Shown: positions 15,334 to 25,739, numbered from the stretch's first letter. The stretch: 64,000 nucleotides of DNA from Chryseobacterium sp. 6424 (GCF_003692615.1 NZ_CP023540.1:1240001-1304000), one strand, 5' to 3'. A program made the numbers and translations. Notes: a model not told the origin generated them from the letters alone.

Positions 15334-17985
15334 ATGTGGTTTACAAAATCTGTTGATGACACCTTGAAAGAACTTCAGGTAAATCCTTCCACCGGTCTGA
15401 CCGATGAGGAAGTACAGAAGCGCAAATCCCTTTATGGTAAAAACCGGCTTGCGGCTAAGAAGAGAAAATCAGTGTTTCAGATCTTTATCTCCCAGTTGAA
15501 TGACTGGCTCATATACGTTTTGTTCGCTGCTGTGATCATCACTTTTTTGATGGGCGAATACATAGATTCGGTCATCATCATTACGGTTATTCTCATTAAT
15601 GCAGGCATCGGTGTCTATCAGGAAGTAAAGGCGGGTAAAGCGATTGAGGCACTGATGAAGATGTCTTCACCAAAAGCACTGGTGCGGAGGAATGGCCACA
15701 CTACTGAAACCGACAGTACCGAGCTTGTGCCCGGTGATATTGTGATCCTTGAAGCTGGTAGGATAGTGCCGGCGGACCTTCGGCTGCTCGAAGCCGCAAA
15801 TCTACAGACAGAGGAATCAGCGCTCACCGGAGAGTCCGTGCCAGGCGAAAAAGAAGCAGATGCGGTATATCACGATGGTGCCACCCCCTTGGGAGACCGT
15901 AGAAATATGGCTTTCATGTCCTCGGTAGTTACCTACGGCCGTGGTATAGGTGCCGTAGTCGCCACAGGCATGCAAACCGAGGTCGGAAGAATCGCCCATC
16001 TTATCAATCATGAAGAAACATCAAAAACGCCGCTCGAACAGAAGCTGAACGCTCTTGGTAAAACACTCGGCAAAATGGCTGTGGGCGTATGTGCGTTCAT
16101 ATTCGTACTATCATGGTTTCAGGGTAGGGATCTGGCAGAAATGTTCCTTACGGCGGTTTCATTAGCGGTCGCTTCAATACCTGAAGGGCTCGCGGCCATT
16201 GTCGCTGTAGTACTGTCTGTGGGTGTTACGGCCATGTCGAAAAAGAATGCCATCATCCGTCAACTCCCTGCGGTAGAAACGCTGGGTTCAGTTAATGTCA
16301 TCTGTTCTGATAAAACCGGTACGCTAACGATGAATAAAATGACGGTCACACAGATCTATACCACAGATGGATTATTAAATGTCGAAGATCATACGGACGG
16401 AAAAGTCTCACCCGAAGCAGAGCTTTTAGCCAAAGGCATGATCCTTTGTTCAGATGCAACGCTGCACCAAGGCGAGGCTACCGGTGATCCCACAGAAGTC
16501 GCCCTGTTGGCTTTAGGAGACAATATTGGCATTAACCGTACCGAACTTGCAAACGATACACGCAGGTTGAATGAAAAAGCCTTCGACAGTGACCGCAAGA
16601 TGATGTCGGTACTCATAGAAGATAAAGAGGGGCATTACAGCGTATATACCAAAGGCGCACTTGGCAGCCTGAAAAAAATTGTCACGCATATATACGATGA
16701 AGGCCGAAACCGCCCGATTACACAAAACGATCTGGATCAGATCACCCGTACGGCGCGCGAAATGTCAGGCCAGGCGTTACGTACGCTTGCATTGGCATAC
16801 AAACCGGCTACCAAGGATCTAAAACCCGAAGAAATGGAAGAGGATTTGGTTTTTGTAGGCCTCACCGGGATGATGGACCCTGCTAGGGATGAAGTGAAAC
16901 CATCGGTGCAGCAGGCTAAGGAAGCCGGCATTAAAACAGTGATGATTACCGGTGACCACCGAGATACTGCCTTGGCTATTGCACAGGAACTTGGGATTGC
17001 GCAACACAGCGGCGAAACCATCACTGGGCCGGAACTCGACCAGTTAAGCGATGAAGGGCTGAAAAACAAAGTGAATGATTACACCGTCTATGCCCGCGTG
17101 TCCCCTGAACATAAAGTGAAAATTGTTCGGGCGCTGAAAGCCGGTGGGCATGTAGTTTCGATGACCGGTGATGGCGTGAACGACGCACCCTCCCTGAATG
17201 CAGCAGATATTGGTGTCGCTATGGGGATTACCGGCACCGACGTGGCCAAGGGAGCAGCCGATATGATCCTTACCGATGATAATTTTTCAACCATCGTAAA
17301 GGCGATTGAGCAGGGACGCAATATTTACAGTAATATCCGAAAGTCTGTGATATTTTTGTTAACGTGCAATCTGGGTGAGGTGATTGTGATGTTTTTGGCA
17401 CTGCTGTTAGGTTGGGCTTCACCGTTGATTGCTACACAATTGCTTTGGATTAACTTGATTACCGATTCGCTGCCGGCCATCGCGTTGGGTATGGACCCCG
17501 GCGATCCTGATGTGATGAAAGAAAAACCACGCGCTGCGGACGAAAGTTTTTTTTCGCATGGTGCAGGTCTCCATGCGGTCCTCGGTGGAATGTTTATCGG
17601 GCTGATTACGCTTTTTGCATATTGGTATGGCTATGCCGAACTTGGATACAGCCCGTTTGATGAAAACATTCCGGAGGAAGTAGTGAAAAACGCGCAAACA
17701 CTCGCATTTATGGTGTTGGTATGTGCGCAGTTATTTTATTCATTGGGGCTTCGTAACATGAAAAAGCCACTGTATAAGATGAGGATTTTCGGGAACAGAT
17801 ACCTCATCGGCGCTATCTTGCTTGGCGTAACCCTTCAGTTACTGGTGTTGTGGGTGCCTGTACTCCGTGATGCCTTTAAACTCCACATGCTCGATCAAAA
17901 AGGCTGGATAATGGCCATTGTCCTTGGCATTTTACCCCTCGCAGCACTTGAATTATACAAAATAATTTTTGTGCGTGGGAGGTAA
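15334..17985 (+). CDS. P-type (P2A, SERCA-like) calcium-transporting ATPase
   Basis: The 883-residue protein is a P-type ATPase. Order of parts: N-terminal cation-ATPase domain, TM1-2 (about residues 55-95), actuator domain with LTGES (165-168), TM3-4 with IPEGL, phosphorylation site ICSDKTGTLT (Asp326), nucleotide domain, hinge TGDGVNDAPSLN (about 611-622), and six C-terminal helices. The ion-site residues of SERCA are present: IPEGL in M4 (Glu309 equivalent), NLGE in M5 (Asn768 and Glu771), and INLITD in M6 (Asn796, Thr799 and Asp800). This supports Ca2+ export, although Mn2+ or Na+ cannot be excluded without experiment. It is a single-gene unit. Confidence 0.94.
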   Translation: MWFTKSVDDTLKELQVNPSTGLTDEEVQKRKSLYGKNRLAAKKRKSVFQIFISQLNDWLIYVLFAAVIITFLMGEYIDSVIIITVILINAGIGVYQEVKAGKAIEALMKMSSPKALVRRNGHTTETDSTELVPGDIVILEAGRIVPADLRLLEAANLQTEESALTGESVPGEKEADAVYHDGATPLGDRRNMAFMSSVVTYGRGIGAVVATGMQTEVGRIAHLINHEETSKTPLEQKLNALGKTLGKMAVGVCAFIFVLSWFQGRDLAEMFLTAVSLAVASIPEGLAAIVAVVLSVGVTAMSKKNAIIRQLPAVETLGSVNVICSDKTGTLTMNKMTVTQIYTTDGLLNVEDHTDGKVSPEAELLAKGMILCSDATLHQGEATGDPTEVALLALGDNIGINRTELANDTRRLNEKAFDSDRKMMSVLIEDKEGHYSVYTKGALGSLKKIVTHIYDEGRNRPITQNDLDQITRTAREMSGQALRTLALAYKPATKDLKPEEMEEDLVFVGLTGMMDPARDEVKPSVQQAKEAGIKTVMITGDHRDTALAIAQELGIAQHSGETITGPELDQLSDEGLKNKVNDYTVYARVSPEHKVKIVRALKAGGHVVSMTGDGVNDAPSLNAADIGVAMGITGTDVAKGAADMILTDDNFSTIVKAIEQGRNIYSNIRKSVIFLLTCNLGEVIVMFLALLLGWASPLIATQLLWINLITDSLPAIALGMDPGDPDVMKEKPRAADESFFSHGAGLHAVLGGMFIGLITLFAYWYGYAELGYSPFDENIPEEVVKNAQTLAFMVLVCAQLFYSLGLRNMKKPLYKMRIFGNRYLIGAILLGVTLQLLVLWVPVLRDAFKLHMLDQKGWIMAIVLGILPLAALELYKIIFVRGR

Positions 17986-18181
17986 AAAGTTGGGATGAAT
18001 ATTACAAACAGAACTGGGACATGTTTTTTAAATAATTTAGATCCATCATATTTCCGCTGGTCAATGTATCAGGATACTTACTACCTAAAGGGTAGATAAA
18101 GAGTAGATTAAGAGTATATAGTGGGTACCTAATGGGTACACTTAAATGTGTATTTTTGCTAAAACCTTTTAACCGGCTGTC

Positions 18182-19240
18182 ATGCAGAAACTCTTTGAAA
18201 AAATCAATATACAGAAAGCACTGCTTTTTCTATCGCTGATCACCATTCTCATCATTTTGGTGGAACTGAAATATTTCCTCTCAGGGTTTTTAGCCGCAGT
18301 TACGCTGTATGTGCTCACGCGCAAGTTTTACCACCGACTTACGGAAGTGAAGAAATGGAAGAAAAACCTTGCGATCTCACTCATTATCTTTTTGATCATT
18401 ATCACATTTGCCGTACCGCTGTGGATCATTCTAGAAATCCTGATCCCGAAGATTAACGAGTTTGTCAGCGACCGACAGGCTATTGTAGAAAAATACACCG
18501 CCGTACGCACCTTCCTCGAAAACAACAAATACCTTAAAAGTTTTGATTTCCACTTAACCAATGAACAGATCCTGCAAATCGTTAACCGCGTCATTTCTTA
18601 CATTCCTTCAACGCTAAACTGGCTTGGACAAACATTTGCCAACATTTTTGTGGCTTTGTTTATCCTATATTTCATGTTGCGGCAATCACGCCCGATGGAG
18701 CAGAAATTCAAGGAACTGCTGCCATTATCGCGCGACAGTAAAAAATATTTCATTCATGAAAATGCTGCTCTAATTCGCTCCAATGCCTACGGCATCCCGG
18801 TGCTCGGTTTCAGCCAGGGCGTTATAGCGATCATCGGATATTATATCTTCGGGGTGGATAATGCCATTTTCTGGGGTTTGCTTACCGGCGCGGCCTCTAT
18901 TGTCCCTGTCGTAGGTACCATGCTTATCTATCTGCCGATTAGCGTGTATCAGATCGCCAGTGGTGATGTGAGCGGCGGCCTGATGCTGGGGGCCTACTGT
19001 CTCGTGCTTGTGGGTGGGATTGATAATGTCCTCAGATTTACACTTCTAAAGAAAACAGCCGACATTCACCCTTTGATTACCGTGTTCGGGGTCTTGTTAG
19101 GGTTACAGATTTTCGGCGTGATGGGTTTGGTTTTCGGGCCGGTTTTACTCTCTCTGCCTGGAATTCTTTATAGAATGTTTGAAATGGAAAGAAGTTTTAA
19201 AAATCTCGAAGAACACAGGAATGAAACCGCGGAAAATTAA
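18182..19240 (+). CDS. AI-2E family transporter (PerM-like permease)
   Basis: The 352-residue polytopic membrane protein has two N-terminal helices (about residues 12-45), a third near 63-88, a soluble helical segment (about 90-140), and four or five further helices from 150 onward. The family pattern includes the ...PVVGTMLIYLPISVYQ stretch and a final LGLQIFGVMGLVFGPVLLSLPG. Family members have been linked to autoinducer-2 export or Na+/H+ exchange; the substrate here is unknown. The preceding 196 bases hold short direct repeats (GGGTA and AGAGTA motifs) and a TATTTTTG -7 box at 18151-18158. Confidence 0.9.
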   Translation: MQKLFEKINIQKALLFLSLITILIILVELKYFLSGFLAAVTLYVLTRKFYHRLTEVKKWKKNLAISLIIFLIIITFAVPLWIILEILIPKINEFVSDRQAIVEKYTAVRTFLENNKYLKSFDFHLTNEQILQIVNRVISYIPSTLNWLGQTFANIFVALFILYFMLRQSRPMEQKFKELLPLSRDSKKYFIHENAALIRSNAYGIPVLGFSQGVIAIIGYYIFGVDNAIFWGLLTGAASIVPVVGTMLIYLPISVYQIASGDVSGGLMLGAYCLVLVGGIDNVLRFTLLKKTADIHPLITVFGVLLGLQIFGVMGLVFGPVLLSLPGILYRMFEMERSFKNLEEHRNETAEN

Positions 19241-19335
19241 ACCTAACCTTTAAAGTTTTTTGGGAAAACGTCTGGAAAACGCTGTAACGTAATCACGTTT
19301 ACTTTTACTAATCTGTAGAATTTAACATTAAAAAA

Positions 19336-20118
19336 ATGAACAACCACGAAATCGACTACAAAATTCACGGCGAAGAAATGCAGTGCGTAGAAATAGAACT
19401 TGATCCTAATGAAAGTGTAATCTCCGAACCCGGCAGTTTCATGATGATGACCGATGGAATACAGATGCAGACCATGTTCGGTGATGGCAACGAAAAAGGG
19501 TTCATGGGCAAAATCTTCTCGGCCGGAAAAAGGATGCTTACAGGCGAAAATCTCTTCATGACTGTATTTACAAACGTTTCTTCCGGAAAAAGACAGGTGT
19601 CGTTTGCAGCGCCGTATTCGGGTAAAATCATCGCACTCGATCTGTCTGAACTCGGCGGAAAAGTGATTTGTCAGAAAGACTCATTTTTGTGTGCGGCCAA
19701 AGGTGTTTCAGTGGGAGTTGAGTTGCAGCGCAAGCTCGGGACCGGACTTTTCGGTGGTGAAGGTTTCATCATGCAGAAACTCGAAGGCGACGGCATGACC
19801 TTCGTGCACAGCGGCGGACACGTAATCGAAAAAACCTTACAACCCGGCGAAATCCTGAAGATCGACACCGGTTGTATCGTAGCATTTACCAAGGAGGTAG
19901 ATTATGATATCCAGTTCGTAGGCGGCATCAAAAATACCATTTTCGGAGGTGAAGGCTTGTTCTTTGCACAGCTTCGCGGCCCGGGGAAAGTTTGGATTCA
20001 AACGCTGCCAATTTCCAGGCTCGCCGGACGAATCCTACAGTTCGGCAACAGCAAAAAAGGCGAGGAAGGCAGTATGCTGGGTGGTCTCGGCCGTATGTTG
20101 GATGGTGATGGTTTCTAA
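19336..20118 (+). CDS. TIGR00266/AIM24 family protein
   Basis: The 260-residue soluble beta-rich protein resembles the AIM24/TIGR00266 family: N-terminal VEIELDPNESVISEPGSFMMM, repeated GGEG/GLF-type turns (TGLFGGEGFIMQKLEGDG, IFGGEGLFFAQLRGPGKVW) and a closing QTLPISRLAGRI. The biochemical role is not established; the family adopts a tryptophan-RNA-binding-attenuator-like fold. Monocistronic, with a clear terminator. Confidence 0.9.
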   Translation: MNNHEIDYKIHGEEMQCVEIELDPNESVISEPGSFMMMTDGIQMQTMFGDGNEKGFMGKIFSAGKRMLTGENLFMTVFTNVSSGKRQVSFAAPYSGKIIALDLSELGGKVICQKDSFLCAAKGVSVGVELQRKLGTGLFGGEGFIMQKLEGDGMTFVHSGGHVIEKTLQPGEILKIDTGCIVAFTKEVDYDIQFVGGIKNTIFGGEGLFFAQLRGPGKVWIQTLPISRLAGRILQFGNSKKGEEGSMLGGLGRMLDGDGF

Positions 20119-20140
20119 TCAACTGTTGGTTATACAATAC

Positions 20141-20175
20141 AAAGTTCGTTTCGCAACCTGTGAAACGGACTTTTT
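20141..20175 (+). terminator. Terminator after the AIM24-like gene
   Basis: AAAGTTCGTTTC and GAAACGGACTTT (one G-T pair) enclose a nine-base loop and are followed by a T run. Confidence 0.88.
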
Positions 20176-20321
20176 TAATTTCAGCTGCTTGCAGCCATAC
20201 CGCTGAAAACAAATATGATGAATAAAAACCGAACCTAAAATCTTCCTAAAAAATTTTAACTGTACCGTTAGATTCACTATTTTTGTGAATTGCTGCTTTT
20301 TTAAAGGCTCGCAGCTTAAAT

Positions 20322-22205
20322 ATGATCGAAAATAACAGTGTAAACTATTCCGAAGACAACATCCGTACCCTCGACTGGCAGGAGCATATCCGCATCAGGC
20401 CGGGCATGTACATCGGTAAACTGGGCGATGGCTCCTCTGCCGACGACGGCATCTATATTTTGCTTAAAGAAATCATTGACAACTCGATTGACGAGTTTGT
20501 GATGAAAGCCGGCAAGCGTATCGAAATAAAAATTGACGAAGGTAAAGCCACAATCCGCGATTATGGCCGTGGAATCCCACTTGGGAAAGTAGTGGATGCC
20601 GTTTCAAAAATGAACACCGGCGGAAAATATGATTCTAAAGCTTTTAAGAAATCTGTCGGTCTGAACGGAGTCGGAACCAAAGCGGTGAACGCTCTTTCAG
20701 AATTTTTCCGCGTAAAATCTGTACGTGAAGGAAAAGTAAAAATAGCGGAATTTTCAAAAGGGCTCATCACCAATGATTTCCCCGAAGCTGAAAGCAGCGA
20801 CCGGAACGGAACGGAAATTACCTTCGTGCCCGATGCTACCATCTTCACACATTTCAGGTTCCGCAAAGAGTACATCGAGAAGATGCTCAAAAATTACTGC
20901 TACCTGAATCCGGGACTTAAAATCATCTTCAATGGAGAAACATACTTTTCCGAAAATGGCTTGAAAGATTTATTACAGGAGGAAATTGAAGGCGAGATTC
21001 TGTATCCGGTCGTTCATCTGAAGGACGAAGACATCGAAGTGGCTATCACACATTCCGACAAATCACAATCGGAGACCTATTTTTCCTTTGTCAACGGTCA
21101 GAATACCACGCAGGGCGGAACGCATTTGAATGCTTTCCGTGAAGCGTACGTGAAAACCATCCGCGAATATTTCAATAAAAATTTTGAAGCTGCCGACATC
21201 CGTAAGTCGATCATTGCTGCTGTGGCAGTAAAAGTTATCGAGCCGGTTTTCGAATCGCAGACCAAAACAAAATTGGGTTCAAACGAAATGGAACCGGGCA
21301 AGGAAACGGTGCGGACTTTCGTGACAAATTTCCTCAAGAATAAGCTCGACAACTTCCTGCACCAAAATCAGGAAATTGCCGAAGCCATCCACCGCAAGAT
21401 TATCATTTCCGAACGCGAAAGAAAGGAACTTTCCGGCATACAGAAACTGGCGCGTGAAAGAGCCAAAAAAGTTTCGCTTCACAATAAAAAACTGCGCGAT
21501 TGCCGCCACCATTACAACGACCAGAAAGCCGCGCGTAAAGCCGAAACGATGATCTTCATTACCGAAGGTGATTCGGCTTCGGGTTCTATCACAAAATCGC
21601 GGGACGTGGAAACGCAGGCCGTTTTTTCATTGAAAGGTAAACCGCTGAACTGTTACGGATTAACGAAAAGGGTGGTATATGAAAACGAAGAATTCAACTT
21701 ATTGCAGGCGGCTTTAAACATTGAAGATTCACTGGAAGATCTGCGTTACAACCATGTCATCATCGCCACCGATGCCGATGTGGACGGGATGCACATTCGC
21801 TTACTGATGATCACATTCTTCCTGCAGTTTTTCCCGGATCTCATTAAAAACGGGCATCTTTACATTTTGCAGACGCCGCTCTTCAGGGTTCGGAACAAAA
21901 AAGAAACCCGTTACTGCTATTCTGAACAGGAAAGAATCAAGGCATTGAACGAACTTGGGAAAAACCCTGAAATCACCCGCTTCAAAGGTTTGGGAGAGAT
22001 TTCGCCGGATGAGTTTAAGCATTTTATCGGTAAAGACATTCGATTAGAGCCGGTAGTGATTGGTAAAGACCAAACCATCGACCAGATTCTGGAATTTTAT
22101 ATGGGTAAGAACACCCCTGACCGCCAAAATTTCATCCTCGAAAATCTGGTAGTGGAAGATCCTGATATTGATAAGAAAGAAGTGCTGGCTGACGCCGAAA
22201 TGTAA
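20322..22205 (+). CDS. parE: DNA topoisomerase IV subunit B (ParE/GyrB-type)
   Basis: The 627-residue type IIA topoisomerase ATPase subunit starts with [10 protein letters not shown], followed by the Bergerat ATP fold: EIIDNSIDE (motif N1), DYGRGIP (N2), [14 protein letters not shown] (N3) and QNTTQGGTH. The TOPRIM domain has ITEGDSASG and [14 protein letters not shown], whose acidic residues bind Mg2+. The C-terminal [13 protein letters not shown] region is typical. Separate gyrase genes are expected elsewhere; assignment to topoisomerase IV rather than gyrase follows from the parE-x-parC linkage, which is the usual Bacteroidota topo IV arrangement. A TATTTTTG -7 box lies at 20278-20285. Confidence 0.93.
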   Translation: MIENNSVNYSEDNIRTLDWQEHIRIRPGMYIGKLGDGSSADDGIYILLKEIIDNSIDEFVMKAGKRIEIKIDEGKATIRDYGRGIPLGKVVDAVSKMNTGGKYDSKAFKKSVGLNGVGTKAVNALSEFFRVKSVREGKVKIAEFSKGLITNDFPEAESSDRNGTEITFVPDATIFTHFRFRKEYIEKMLKNYCYLNPGLKIIFNGETYFSENGLKDLLQEEIEGEILYPVVHLKDEDIEVAITHSDKSQSETYFSFVNGQNTTQGGTHLNAFREAYVKTIREYFNKNFEAADIRKSIIAAVAVKVIEPVFESQTKTKLGSNEMEPGKETVRTFVTNFLKNKLDNFLHQNQEIAEAIHRKIIISERERKELSGIQKLARERAKKVSLHNKKLRDCRHHYNDQKAARKAETMIFITEGDSASGSITKSRDVETQAVFSLKGKPLNCYGLTKRVVYENEEFNLLQAALNIEDSLEDLRYNHVIIATDADVDGMHIRLLMITFFLQFFPDLIKNGHLYILQTPLFRVRNKKETRYCYSEQERIKALNELGKNPEITRFKGLGEISPDEFKHFIGKDIRLEPVVIGKDQTIDQILEFYMGKNTPDRQNFILENLVVEDPDIDKKEVLADAEM

Positions 22206-22208
22206 CCT

Positions 22209-22691
22209 ATGAAATTCAGCAATTCGCACAAGGCACCACTATATAATTCCATCATCATCGTTCCCATGCTGATATTGCTGATGGGTAGTGGCGCATTTTT
22301 ACTTGGTGTTAATACATATGGGTTGTTGGGCACGTCACTTTTCATGGGTATGATCATCGTCCCAGTCGTACTTCTGTTGATTGTTAGTCTGCGGGGCAGG
22401 CAGATATTCGAGTATGACAGTGAGGGCGAAACACTGAATCTTTCGAATAAAGGCAGTCTGTTTCGGGGCAAATTTATTAATGATGAATTTCCGAAATACA
22501 AGCTGCAACATTATGAAATCGTAGATTTACTGGTTTTAAGAAGACTGTATATCACCATATCGAGCAAAAGAAACCGCCCGATAATTTTAAAATATGAAAT
22601 TTCTTACCTCACACCAACACAGCTGCGCGAATTATGTAGCTGTTTGGATGAGGTGATTAAGAACAATCAGGAAAACAGGCAAGAGCCATAG
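22209..22691 (+). CDS. Small membrane protein encoded between parE and parC
   Basis: The 160-residue product begins three bases after the parE stop and ends five bases before parC, so it is part of the topo IV transcription unit. Two hydrophobic helices (about residues 13-35 and 38-60) are followed by a soluble domain with FEYDSEGETLNLSNKG and a long hydrophobic/basic stretch (YITISSKRNRPIILKYE), which together suggest a PH-like fold on the cytoplasmic side. I do not recognise a named family. A link to topoisomerase function is not implied by the sequence. Confidence 0.8.
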   Translation: MKFSNSHKAPLYNSIIIVPMLILLMGSGAFLLGVNTYGLLGTSLFMGMIIVPVVLLLIVSLRGRQIFEYDSEGETLNLSNKGSLFRGKFINDEFPKYKLQHYEIVDLLVLRRLYITISSKRNRPIILKYEISYLTPTQLRELCSCLDEVIKNNQENRQEP

Positions 22692-22696
22692 AGTTG

Positions 22697-25300
22697 ATGG
22701 AAGAACAGGAAAATCATGGACAGGAAACCCTGAAGAAAGTTTCGGGACTATATAAAGACTGGTTTTTAGATTATGCATCTTATGTAATTCTGGATCGTGC
22801 GATCCCGTCTATTTACGACGGTTTCAAACCAGTGCAGCGACGTATTTTACATTCAATGCGCGAATTGGAGGATGGCCGCTACAACAAGGTCGCTAATTTG
22901 GTAGGTAACACCATGAAGTACCATCCCCATGGTGATGCATCCATCACCGACGCGATGGTACAGATTGGCCAGAAAGAACTGCTGATCGACACACAGGGGA
23001 ACTGGGGTAACATCTACACCGGCGATTCTGCTGCGGCCGCACGTTACATTGAAGCACGGCTGACGCCATTTGCGCTCGAAGTCGTGTTTAATCCCAAAAC
23101 CACCGAATGGGCCAAATCCTATGACGGCAGGAATAATGAACCTATCGATCTGCCGGTGAAGTTCCCGCTGCTGCTGGCTTCAGGGGTCGAAGGAATTGGG
23201 GTGGGGCTTTCTACGAAGATCATGCCGCATAATTTCAATGAGCTCATCAGCGCGTCTATTGCGCATCTTAAAGGCAAAAGTTTTGAGCTGTATCCCGATT
23301 TTCTTACCGGTGGTTTGTTAGATGTCTCCAACTATAACGATGGGGAACGAGGCGGCAAACTTCGCGCACGTGCCAGAATCATCCAGAAGGACAAAAATAC
23401 ACTTTGTATCACAGAGTTGCCTTTCGGTAAAAATACCGGGGATCTTATTGACTCCGTGATTAAAGCCAACGAAAAAGGCAAAATAAAGATCAAAAAAATC
23501 GAGGATAACACATCGGATCAGGTAGAAATCAACATTCATCTGAACAATGATGTATCGCCCGACAAAACGATTGATGCCCTATACGCTTTCACCGATTGTG
23601 AAATCCCCATTTCACCCAACGCCTGCGTGATCGTAGGGGATAAACCCGAGTTTTTATCGGTTTCCGAAATCTTAAGACGAAACACCACGCACACCGTATC
23701 GTTACTGAAAAAAGAACTGGAAATCGAACTGAACGAGCTTCAGGAAAAATGGCACTTCGCCAGCCTCGAAAAGATTTTCATAGAAAACGAAATCTATCAG
23801 GAAATTAAGGGTAAATCTTCAAAAGAGGAAGTTTACAGCGCGGTTGGTAGTGGTCTAGAACCTTTTACAGCAAATCTACTACGCGCCGTCACTACAGATG
23901 ATATCGTGAAGCTCACCGAATTGCCGTTTATGCGGATTTCGCGCTACGATCAGGATAAAGCGGTGGAGAACCTGCTGGCTCTTGAGGGTAAGATAGAACA
24001 GGTGAAACATCATTTAGCCAACCTGATTGCCTATGCGATAGATTACTTCACCGGTATCCAGAAGAAATATGGCAAAGGCCGCGAACGGCGTACCGAGCTC
24101 CGCATCTTCGATACCATTGATGCTACCAAAGTAGCGGTGGCCAATGAAAAATTCTATGCCAATTTCGAGGAAGGCTTCATCGGGACTTCATTAAAAAAAG
24201 ACCAGTACCTGTTTGACTGCTCGGATATTGATGACATCATCACCTTCCAGAAAGACGGTACCATGAAAGTGGTGAAAGTAGAGCCGAAAACATTTATCGG
24301 TAAAAATATTGTGCACGTGGCCGTATGGAAGAAGAACGACAAACGCACGGTGTACAATATGATCTACCGCGAAGGCAAAGAAGGTCCGTATTATATGAAA
24401 CGTTTCTCGGTTACAGGCGTTACCAGAAATACCGACTACAAACTGGCTTCAGATAAAAAAGGGTCGGAAATGCTATATTTCTCCGCCAACCCCAATGGCG
24501 AGGCCGAAGTCGTGACTGTCCTTTTAAAGCCCAACGCCAGAATCCGAAAGAATAAGATGGAAATCGACTTCTCAGAAATCGGTATCAAAGGCCGCGATTC
24601 CAAAGGGAATTTGGTAACCAAATATGCGGTGAAGAGGGTGGACCTGAAGGAAGAAGGCCATTCTACACTTGCCCCGCGCAAAATCTGGTTTGATGAGACC
24701 GTTCGGCGCTTGAACGCGGATGCACGTGGCCGACTGCTGGGCACTTTTAAAGGAGATGATAAAATACTTACCGTAACAGCCAGTGGGGAAGCTAAACTCG
24801 TAAGTTTTGATCTGATGAACCGTTTTGATGATCAATATCTGATCCTTGAAAAGTGGAATCCCGAACAGCCATTGACCACCATTTATTATGATGGCGAAAA
24901 GCAGATTTACTTTATCAAACGTTTCCTGCTTGAAAACACGACCAACGTACAGGCATTCATGCCATCAGATCATCCAAAATCATTTATTGAACAGGTTGTT
25001 TATGCCAACGGCGCCACCGCCGAACTGGTATTTGCCAAAGAAAAAGACAAGCAGCGCGAGCCGGAAACTATTAATATGGATGAATTTATATCCGTTAAAG
25101 GCATTAGAGCGATTGGCAACCAACTTACCAAGCACAAAGTGAAATCCATTAACATAACGATCCCTGAACCTAAGGAAGAAATGAATCCCGGTTTTGATGT
25201 AGTGGAAAGTACTGAAGGACACATCAGTTTTATTGATGAAGATGTGAAAGAAGAGGATTTCCCAGATGAAGGAACGATTGGCAGTCTCTTCGATGAATGA
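22697..25300 (+). CDS. parC: DNA topoisomerase IV subunit A (ParC/GyrA-type)
   Basis: The 867-residue breakage-reunion subunit contains SYVILDRAIPSIYDGFKPVQRRILHSM, the winged-helix region YHPHGDASITDAMV, and the catalytic tyrosine in DSAAAARYIEARLT. A long coiled-coil gate and a beta-pinwheel C-terminal domain (about residues 500-820) follow; the C-terminus ends in an acidic tail. No canonical GyrA box is apparent, consistent with topo IV rather than gyrase. ATG 22697 is preferred over TTG 22694. The gene closes the parE-hypothetical-parC operon with a strong terminator. Confidence 0.93.
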   Translation: MEEQENHGQETLKKVSGLYKDWFLDYASYVILDRAIPSIYDGFKPVQRRILHSMRELEDGRYNKVANLVGNTMKYHPHGDASITDAMVQIGQKELLIDTQGNWGNIYTGDSAAAARYIEARLTPFALEVVFNPKTTEWAKSYDGRNNEPIDLPVKFPLLLASGVEGIGVGLSTKIMPHNFNELISASIAHLKGKSFELYPDFLTGGLLDVSNYNDGERGGKLRARARIIQKDKNTLCITELPFGKNTGDLIDSVIKANEKGKIKIKKIEDNTSDQVEINIHLNNDVSPDKTIDALYAFTDCEIPISPNACVIVGDKPEFLSVSEILRRNTTHTVSLLKKELEIELNELQEKWHFASLEKIFIENEIYQEIKGKSSKEEVYSAVGSGLEPFTANLLRAVTTDDIVKLTELPFMRISRYDQDKAVENLLALEGKIEQVKHHLANLIAYAIDYFTGIQKKYGKGRERRTELRIFDTIDATKVAVANEKFYANFEEGFIGTSLKKDQYLFDCSDIDDIITFQKDGTMKVVKVEPKTFIGKNIVHVAVWKKNDKRTVYNMIYREGKEGPYYMKRFSVTGVTRNTDYKLASDKKGSEMLYFSANPNGEAEVVTVLLKPNARIRKNKMEIDFSEIGIKGRDSKGNLVTKYAVKRVDLKEEGHSTLAPRKIWFDETVRRLNADARGRLLGTFKGDDKILTVTASGEAKLVSFDLMNRFDDQYLILEKWNPEQPLTTIYYDGEKQIYFIKRFLLENTTNVQAFMPSDHPKSFIEQVVYANGATAELVFAKEKDKQREPETINMDEFISVKGIRAIGNQLTKHKVKSINITIPEPKEEMNPGFDVVESTEGHISFIDEDVKEEDFPDEGTIGSLFDE

Positions 25301-25310
25301 TTTTAAAAAT

Positions 25311-25336
25311 AAAAGTCGCCCGACCAGGCGACTTTT
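25311..25336. terminator. Bidirectional terminator between parC and the PDZ gene
   Basis: AAAAGTCGCC and GGCGACTTTT form a perfect 10-base stem with loop CGACCA. A and T runs on both sides allow use by both converging genes. Confidence 0.88.
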
Positions 25337-25341
25337 CTGTA

Positions 25342-25617
25342 TCAGAATTTTACGTTAACAGTGAGTTCTTCCCCATCCCGCAGGACTGTAATCGGCAGTT
25401 CATCACCCGGATTCACCTTTGACAGGCAGTTCATGTACGAATAGATCTCAGTCACTTCGCAGCTGCCAATGCGCGTCAGCACATCACCAGCCCTGATGCC
25501 GGCAAGCGCTGCCGGGCGGTTTTCGGATACGCCGTCGATGAGCATCCCATCTTTGGTATCTGCATAATTTGGCATAATGCCGAGTGTTACTTTAAACTGT
25601 GGTAATTCGTTGTTCAT
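25342..25617 (-). CDS. Stand-alone PDZ domain protein
   Basis: The 91-residue protein is little more than one PDZ domain: FKVTLGIMPNYAD, then GMLIDGVSENRPAALAGIRAGDVLTRIGSCEVTEIYSYMNCLSKVNPGDELPITVLRDGEELTVNV, where GVSENRPAALAG and AGDVLTRIG are the hallmark loop and strand. It has no signal peptide and no protease domain. It closely resembles the C-terminal PDZ domain of Bacteroidota M28 peptidases, so it may be a leftover of such a gene, or a free-standing adaptor. Its own start and terminator suggest it is expressed. Confidence 0.8.
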   Translation of the reverse strand: MNNELPQFKVTLGIMPNYADTKDGMLIDGVSENRPAALAGIRAGDVLTRIGSCEVTEIYSYMNCLSKVNPGDELPITVLRDGEELTVNVKF

Positions 25618-25714
25618 TGTTCTTTTTGTTTAACTTTTAATATTTGAATAGCCATTTGTTAGCCGCCCAACCTGTAACTAAGTTCGTGCCTTTTCAAGCG
25701 TATGTAAACAAAAA

Positions 25715-25734
25715 AGCCACAGAAAGCTGCGGCT
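25715..25734 (-). terminator. Terminator after the TamL-like gene
   Basis: AGCCaCAG and CTGcGGCT form an eight-base stem (one mismatch) with loop AAAG. A run of A on the + strand gives the T run for minus-strand transcripts. Confidence 0.68.
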
Positions 25735-25739
25735 ATAGA

